Assembly (NCBI RefSeq): GCF_039524395.1
Contig: NZ_BAAAGO010000008.1
DNA length: 64,000 nucleotides
Reading direction: 5' to 3' (one strand)
Source of the DNA: Micropruina glycogenica
GTDB lineage: Bacteria; Actinomycetota; Actinomycetes; Propionibacteriales; Propionibacteriaceae
The notes below the pieces were generated by a model that was not told where the DNA came from, made no database searches, and saw only the letters and a list, made by a program, of their open reading frames with translations. Shown in pieces: positions 60,672 to 64,000 of this stretch. Numbering within the stretch: position 1 is the first letter of the stretch; every line of letters starts with the position of its first letter. The translations under genes and the position numbers were made by a program.

Positions 60672-60870
60672 CCCAACCACACCGTCATCCCGGGCTTGCC
60701 CTGGGGATCTGCCGTCCGCACGTGGAGAGTTGTGAGATCCCGGCGTCCGCGGGATGACGAGAGACGCCGGGATGACCAGAGCCCAACCACACCGTCATCC
60801 CGGGCTTGCCCCGGGGATCTCCAATCCGCACGTGGTGAGTCGGAGATCCCGGCGTCCTGGGGGACGACGA
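60672..60870. repeat. Family-2 hairpins arranged as two 110-bp tandem units
   Basis: Each unit starts CCCAACCACACCGTCATCCC (60672 and 60782), contains one forward hairpin and one reverse hairpin (GAGATCCCGGCGTCC...), and shares the CCGCACGTG spacer. The block ends just before the stop codon of the glycosylase gene. It accounts for most of the 330-bp gap 60545-60874. Confidence 0.85.
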
Positions 60871-60874
60871 GCCG

Positions 60875-61738
60875 CTACTTGAGCAGCTTCGACATGCGCC
60901 GGTCGGCCAAGGGCTTTCCGCCGGTCTGACAGCCGGGGCAGTACTGCAGCGAGCTGTCGGCGAAACTGACCTCGGCGATCGTGGTGCCGCACACGTCGCA
61001 GGGTTCACCGGTGCGGCCGTGCACCCGCAGGCCGATCTTCTTCTCGCCCTTGAGTTCCTTGGCCGCGCGGCCGACCGAGCGCTCGATGGCGTCGCCCAAC
61101 TCATCTTTGATGGCCCGGAACAGGCGCTCCTGCTCGTCGGGCGTCAACGCGTTGGACGGCTTGAACGGGCTCAGCTTCGCGGCGTGCAGAATCTCGTCGC
61201 TGTAGGCGTTGCCGATGCCGGCGATCACCCGCTGGTCGCGCAGCACACCCTTGAGTTGGGCCCGTCCGGCCTTGGCCAGAATCGCGGCCAGCGCGTCAGA
61301 GTCGAACGAGTCGGCCAGAGGATCGGGGCCCAGCGTGCTCACCATGGCGATCTCGGACGGCTCGTTCACCACGTACACGGCCAGCTTGCGCTGGGTGCCC
61401 ATCTCGGTGAGGTCGAAACCCGAGTCGTCGTCGAGCACCACCCGCAGAGACAACGGCCCACGTCCGGGCCGGGCGGGCTTGGCCGGCATGGCGTCCATCC
61501 AGGTCAACCAACCGGCCCTGGCCAGGTGAAACACCAGCCAACTGCCGCCGGCGTCGATGGCGATGAACTTGCCGTACCGGCGCACTTCGGTGACCTCGGC
61601 ACCCTGCAGGGCCGCCAAAGGCAACTGAAAGGTCTTCAGCGCGCTGAACGCCAGCAGCTCGACGCGGGCGATGGTGGCGCCGATCAGATGCTGCTGCAGA
61701 AACGCGCGCAGCGCCTCGACCTCGGGCAGTTCAGGCAA
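60875..61738 (-). CDS. Fpg/Nei-family DNA glycosylase
   Basis: A 287-residue glycosylase-AP lyase. It begins MPELPEVE, where processing would expose the catalytic Pro. The expected Lys is present (RRYGKFIAID), as is the H2TH region (RVIAGIGNAYSDEILHAAKL). The C-terminal zinc finger is C-x2-C...C-x2-C (CDVC, CPGC), but the finger loop reads FADSSLQYCP where MutM has Arg in GRSTxYCP, so damage contacts may differ. It excises oxidised bases; MutM versus Nei2-type cannot be decided. Its ATG overlaps the aat stop by eight bases. Confidence 0.92.
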   Translation of the reverse strand: MPELPEVEALRAFLQQHLIGATIARVELLAFSALKTFQLPLAALQGAEVTEVRRYGKFIAIDAGGSWLVFHLARAGWLTWMDAMPAKPARPGRGPLSLRVVLDDDSGFDLTEMGTQRKLAVYVVNEPSEIAMVSTLGPDPLADSFDSDALAAILAKAGRAQLKGVLRDQRVIAGIGNAYSDEILHAAKLSPFKPSNALTPDEQERLFRAIKDELGDAIERSVGRAAKELKGEKKIGLRVHGRTGEPCDVCGTTIAEVSFADSSLQYCPGCQTGGKPLADRRMSKLLK

Positions 61739-62432
61739 CCTCGGGCTCCAATCGTCGCTCGGCGGTCCAGTCGGGCGCGGGCAGCACCAGGGTCTCGTCG
61801 AGCACCGCCAGGTACTCGTCGCGGTCGATCTCGATGACGCCGAGGGAACCCAGGTGGTCGGTGCGCCACTGCACGTCGACCATGCGGTCGGTGACCCCGT
61901 CGCGGGTCAGTGCCGTGACCAGCCGCAGCAGGGCGACCTTGCTGGCATCGCGGCCGATCACCCGGTCGTGAAACATCGACTCGCCGGCGAACAGGCCGCC
62001 GATCGACACGCCGTAGAGGCCGCCGGCCAGGCGTCCGTCGGGCGTCCAGGTCTCAACGGAGTGCACGACGCCGCGCTCGTGCAACTCGGTGAACACCGCC
62101 ACGATGTCGTCGTCGATCCAGCCGTGCGGACGCGACGGGTCGGCGCAGCCGGCCAGCACCCGGTCGAAGGCGGCGTCGACGGTGGTGGTGTAGTGGTGGG
62201 CCGCTTTGCGCAGCGATCGGGTGACCCGCAGGCCGTCGGGCAGCAGCACGCCGCGACGCATCGGCGACCACCAGCCCATGCGGGCCGGAAACCACGAGTT
62301 GTGCAGTGGCATAGGGAACACGCCGCACCGATAGGCCAGCACCACCAGGTCGGGGTCGACGTCGTCCGACAGCCCGATCAGGTCTTGCGCGGGCCAGTCC
62401 CGCGCAGGGCCGAAGATGCCGGGTCGACTCAT
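61731..62432 (-). CDS. aat: Leucyl/phenylalanyl-tRNA-protein transferase
   Basis: A 233-residue enzyme transferring Leu or Phe from tRNA to N-terminal Arg/Lys of proteins (N-degron pathway). Typical blocks: LAYRCGVFPMPL near residue 33, WWSPMRRGVLLPDGLRVTRS, ADPSRPHGWIDDDIV, GLYGVSIGGLFAGESMFH and DVQWRTDHLGSLG. The length is near the family norm. The start is decided by the conserved region beginning soon after ATG 62432. Confidence 0.94.
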   Translation of the reverse strand: MSRPGIFGPARDWPAQDLIGLSDDVDPDLVVLAYRCGVFPMPLHNSWFPARMGWWSPMRRGVLLPDGLRVTRSLRKAAHHYTTTVDAAFDRVLAGCADPSRPHGWIDDDIVAVFTELHERGVVHSVETWTPDGRLAGGLYGVSIGGLFAGESMFHDRVIGRDASKVALLRLVTALTRDGVTDRMVDVQWRTDHLGSLGVIEIDRDEYLAVLDETLVLPAPDWTAERRLEPEVA

Positions 62433-62469
62433 GGCCCGATTGTGCCACCACGGCTTGCGTAAAGGGTTT

Positions 62470-62632
62470 CGCCACTTTCTGGTGGTTATGGCGGGTGCAA
62501 GAAGGAGCTCCGCTGCGCCGCGCCACTTTGTGGTTGAAATAGATACCCCCTATGGGTATTTATTTCAACCAGAAAGTGGCGCTGGGTTCGATCACGCGGA
62601 CGACCCGCGATCATTTCAACCACAAAGTGGCG
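62470..62632. repeat. Repeat family 5: nested inverted repeats with a CsoR-like core
   Basis: Four half-sites of CGCCACTTTSTGGTTGAAAT: two forward (from 62470, diverged, and from 62520) and two reversed (ending 62581 and 62632). The inner pair makes a palindrome of about 62 nt whose centre is ATACCCCCTATGGGTAT. With this block the 306-bp gap 62433-62738 holds no gene. Confidence 0.82.
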
Positions 62633-62738
62633 ATTCACACCCAAGGCGGCCCGGGGCGCCCGGGGGTGGTCCCCGATGGTGAGCCCCGGTGCGCTGAGTA
62701 GATTGGAGCGGACGCAGCCAGCCAGGAGGGCCCCGCAC

Positions 62739-63401
62739 ATGACTACCACCCCCGAGCCGAGCAAGACGCTCGTGCAGCGCGCCCCCGAGGTCGCCGGCAA
62801 CGTGCTGCGCACCATTCTCGAGTTCGCGATCGAGGGTCGGGGCAGCATTCCCGGGGCCAGGGCCGCCGCCGCCCGCACCCTGCAGTCGCGGGGTGAGCAC
62901 GAGGCCGCCGTCGACTCGCTGGTGATGCAGCACGTCGGGCTGGCCGGCGCGCAGGGCTTTCTGACCAATCTGGGCGGCCTGCTGACCCTGCCCGTGGCGC
63001 TGCCCGCCAACCTGGCCGGCCTCGCGGTGGTGCAGATGCGCATGATCGCCGCCATCGTGCATCTGCGCGGCTACGACGTCGACGACCGTCGCGTACGGGT
63101 GGCGCTCACCATGGCGATGCTCGGCGAAGACGACGTGCGCAAGCAGGTGGCCGCCGGCAGGCTGCCCGGCCCGCCGTTCCTGGTGGCCACCGCCCCGGTG
63201 TTCGACCCGGTGCTCGACCACCACGTCAGCGAGCGTGTGTTCGGCGACCTCGGCACCAAGATGGCCGGCAAGCACGCGATCGTGCAGGTGGCCAAGCGCA
63301 TACCGTTCGTCGGCGGCCCGGTCGGCGCCGCGACCGACGGCTACTTCACCTACGCGCTGGGGCAGTACGCGCGACGCGAGTTCGTCCGTCGGCGCCGCTG
63401 A
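62739..63401 (+). CDS. EcsC-family protein
   Basis: A 220-residue protein matching the EcsC family in the long helical core: GSIPGARAAAARTLQ, LVMQHVGLAGAQGFLTNLGG, LTLPVALPANLAGLAVVQMR and MIAAIVHLRGYDVDD. It ends in VPFVGGPVGAATDGYFTYA (with KRI before it), the typical C-terminal glycine-rich motif. The biochemical role is unsettled; members associate with membranes. ATG 62739 follows AGGAGGG. Confidence 0.88.
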   Translation: MTTTPEPSKTLVQRAPEVAGNVLRTILEFAIEGRGSIPGARAAAARTLQSRGEHEAAVDSLVMQHVGLAGAQGFLTNLGGLLTLPVALPANLAGLAVVQMRMIAAIVHLRGYDVDDRRVRVALTMAMLGEDDVRKQVAAGRLPGPPFLVATAPVFDPVLDHHVSERVFGDLGTKMAGKHAIVQVAKRIPFVGGPVGAATDGYFTYALGQYARREFVRRRR

Positions 63402-63432
63402 GCGTCTCTTACGCGCAGTTCGACCCGACGAG

Positions 63433-64000
63433 TCAGGAGGGCAGCGAACCGCTCAGCTTGTCGGTCAACCGCCGCATGGCGTCGATGAGCTCGTCGCCAC
63501 CCTCGATCACGAAAGGCAATTGCACCTGCGCCAGCCACTCCCCCGCGTACATGTCGGGGTTGCTGGTGGTGCCGATCAGCAGGCAGTCGTCACCATCGGC
63601 TACCAGCTCGCCCATCGTGCCGGGCAGCCACGGACGCACCCGCTCGGGCGTCGTGCGCGGAAAGCGCACCCGGGTCGGGTAGTCCCAGCTCTGGCTGAGG
63701 CTGTGTTCCAGCTGCGCGACGGCGTCCAAGTCGGCGGGCACGTCGGCCCTGGTGGGCAGCAGGTCGAGGGTGGTGATGCGGTCGAGCCGGTAGGTGCGCA
63801 CCTGGCCCTCGCGGATCGCGCAGAGCAGGTACCACAGCCCCCGCCGCACGACCACGGCCCACGGGTTCACCTCGGCCGTCCACTCGTGGCCCGCCGCACT
63901 GCGATAGCCCAGCCGCACCCGCCGGCACGCCGCCACGGCCTCGATCAGTCCGCTGGTCACCGCCGGGTCGGGGCGCGGAAAGTCCGACGGTGCGGCCGCG
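63433..64000 (-). CDS. WYL-domain transcriptional regulator, C-terminal part (5' beyond window)
   Basis: An open frame enters from the right edge and ends at 63433, giving 189 residues. AVAACRRVRLGYRSAAGHEW followed by NPWAVVVRRGLWYLLC and TYRLDRI is a complete WYL domain, whose usual WYL triad is here LWYLLC. Next comes the WCX-type C-terminal extension (PGTMGELVADGDDCLLIGTT; GEWLAQVQLPFVIEGGDELI). The N-terminal HTH expected of such regulators lies outside the window. WYL domains sense nucleic acid or nucleotide ligands. Confidence 0.88.
   Translation of the reverse strand, partial: AAAPSDFPRPDPAVTSGLIEAVAACRRVRLGYRSAAGHEWTAEVNPWAVVVRRGLWYLLCAIREGQVRTYRLDRITTLDLLPTRADVPADLDAVAQLEHSLSQSWDYPTRVRFPRTTPERVRPWLPGTMGELVADGDDCLLIGTTSNPDMYAGEWLAQVQLPFVIEGGDELIDAMRRLTDKLSGSLPS

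Overview
The window comes from a high-GC Gram-positive bacterium. It has dense actinobacterial codon usage with many GTG starts, a WhiB-like regulator, an MptB-type lipomannan mannosyltransferase, a LytR-CpsA-Psr protein, DUF1707 and DUF4395 proteins, and an EfeB-like Tat peroxidase. I infer Actinomycetota, possibly Propionibacteriales, but there is no rRNA here to fix the taxonomy. The sequence is mostly ordinary chromosome carrying an unusually rich set of dispersed palindromic intergenic repeats.

Layout. 0-7.3 kb: a minus-strand run with a UvrA-like ABC protein plus a membrane protein, a DUF4395/thioredoxin pair, and a polar amino-acid ABC importer (binding protein, permease, ATPase). 7.4-8.0 kb: two convergent genes, a RibD/DHFR-like reductase and an HtrA-like protease, both lose their 3' ends at the same point; this is a deletion scar or a misassembly. 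8.3-13.3 kb: a secreted repeat-rich protein, an extracytoplasmic copper/haem cluster (CopC, Tat-exported DyP peroxidase, PCuAC chaperone) and an orphan LarA-like protein. 13.4-16.7 kb: a complete zinc uptake operon (znuA, znuC, znuB, Zur-like regulator) with a candidate Zur box. 16.7-25.4 kb: a probable genomic island lying on the 3' side of a tRNA-Ser gene. It holds a decayed PEP-synthase/rifampicin-phosphotransferase-like gene, a two-component system, a multicopper oxidase, a CopB-type copper ATPase and a Met-rich membrane protein, with a CsoR-type palindrome and tandem 11-bp repeats between the divergent copper genes.

25.4-39.4 kb: two tRNA-Ser genes, an LCP protein, a quinone oxidoreductase, DUF2750, a heterodimeric ABC exporter whose two ATP sites are degenerate in complementary ways, a three-gene ABC-2 exporter, a TetR regulator with three operator copies facing its divergent membrane-protein target, and a 70-residue protein built of AIGNPGP repeats. 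39.5-50.6 kb: a DUF1800/DUF1501 pair, a DUF4921 (GalT-like) protein divergent from a WhiB-HTH protein, and a five-gene oligopeptide ABC importer. 50.7-64 kb: HAD phosphatase, serS, a second DyP peroxidase, a PAP2-diacylglycerol kinase fusion, a TyrA-PheA fusion, an MptB-type mannosyltransferase, an Fpg/Nei glycosylase with aat, an EcsC protein and the end of a WYL regulator.

Metal homeostasis is the main theme: one zinc uptake system and two separate copper modules. The repeats form at least five families. One family (core GGTCGAGCTTGTCGAGACC) has inserted in frame into the N-terminal coding regions of znuA and the dppF-like gene. No CRISPR array, rRNA or intact transposase was seen. The most distinctive items are the asymmetric exporter, the AIGNPGP-repeat protein, the TyrA-PheA fusion with its unrecognised middle region, and the repeat families.
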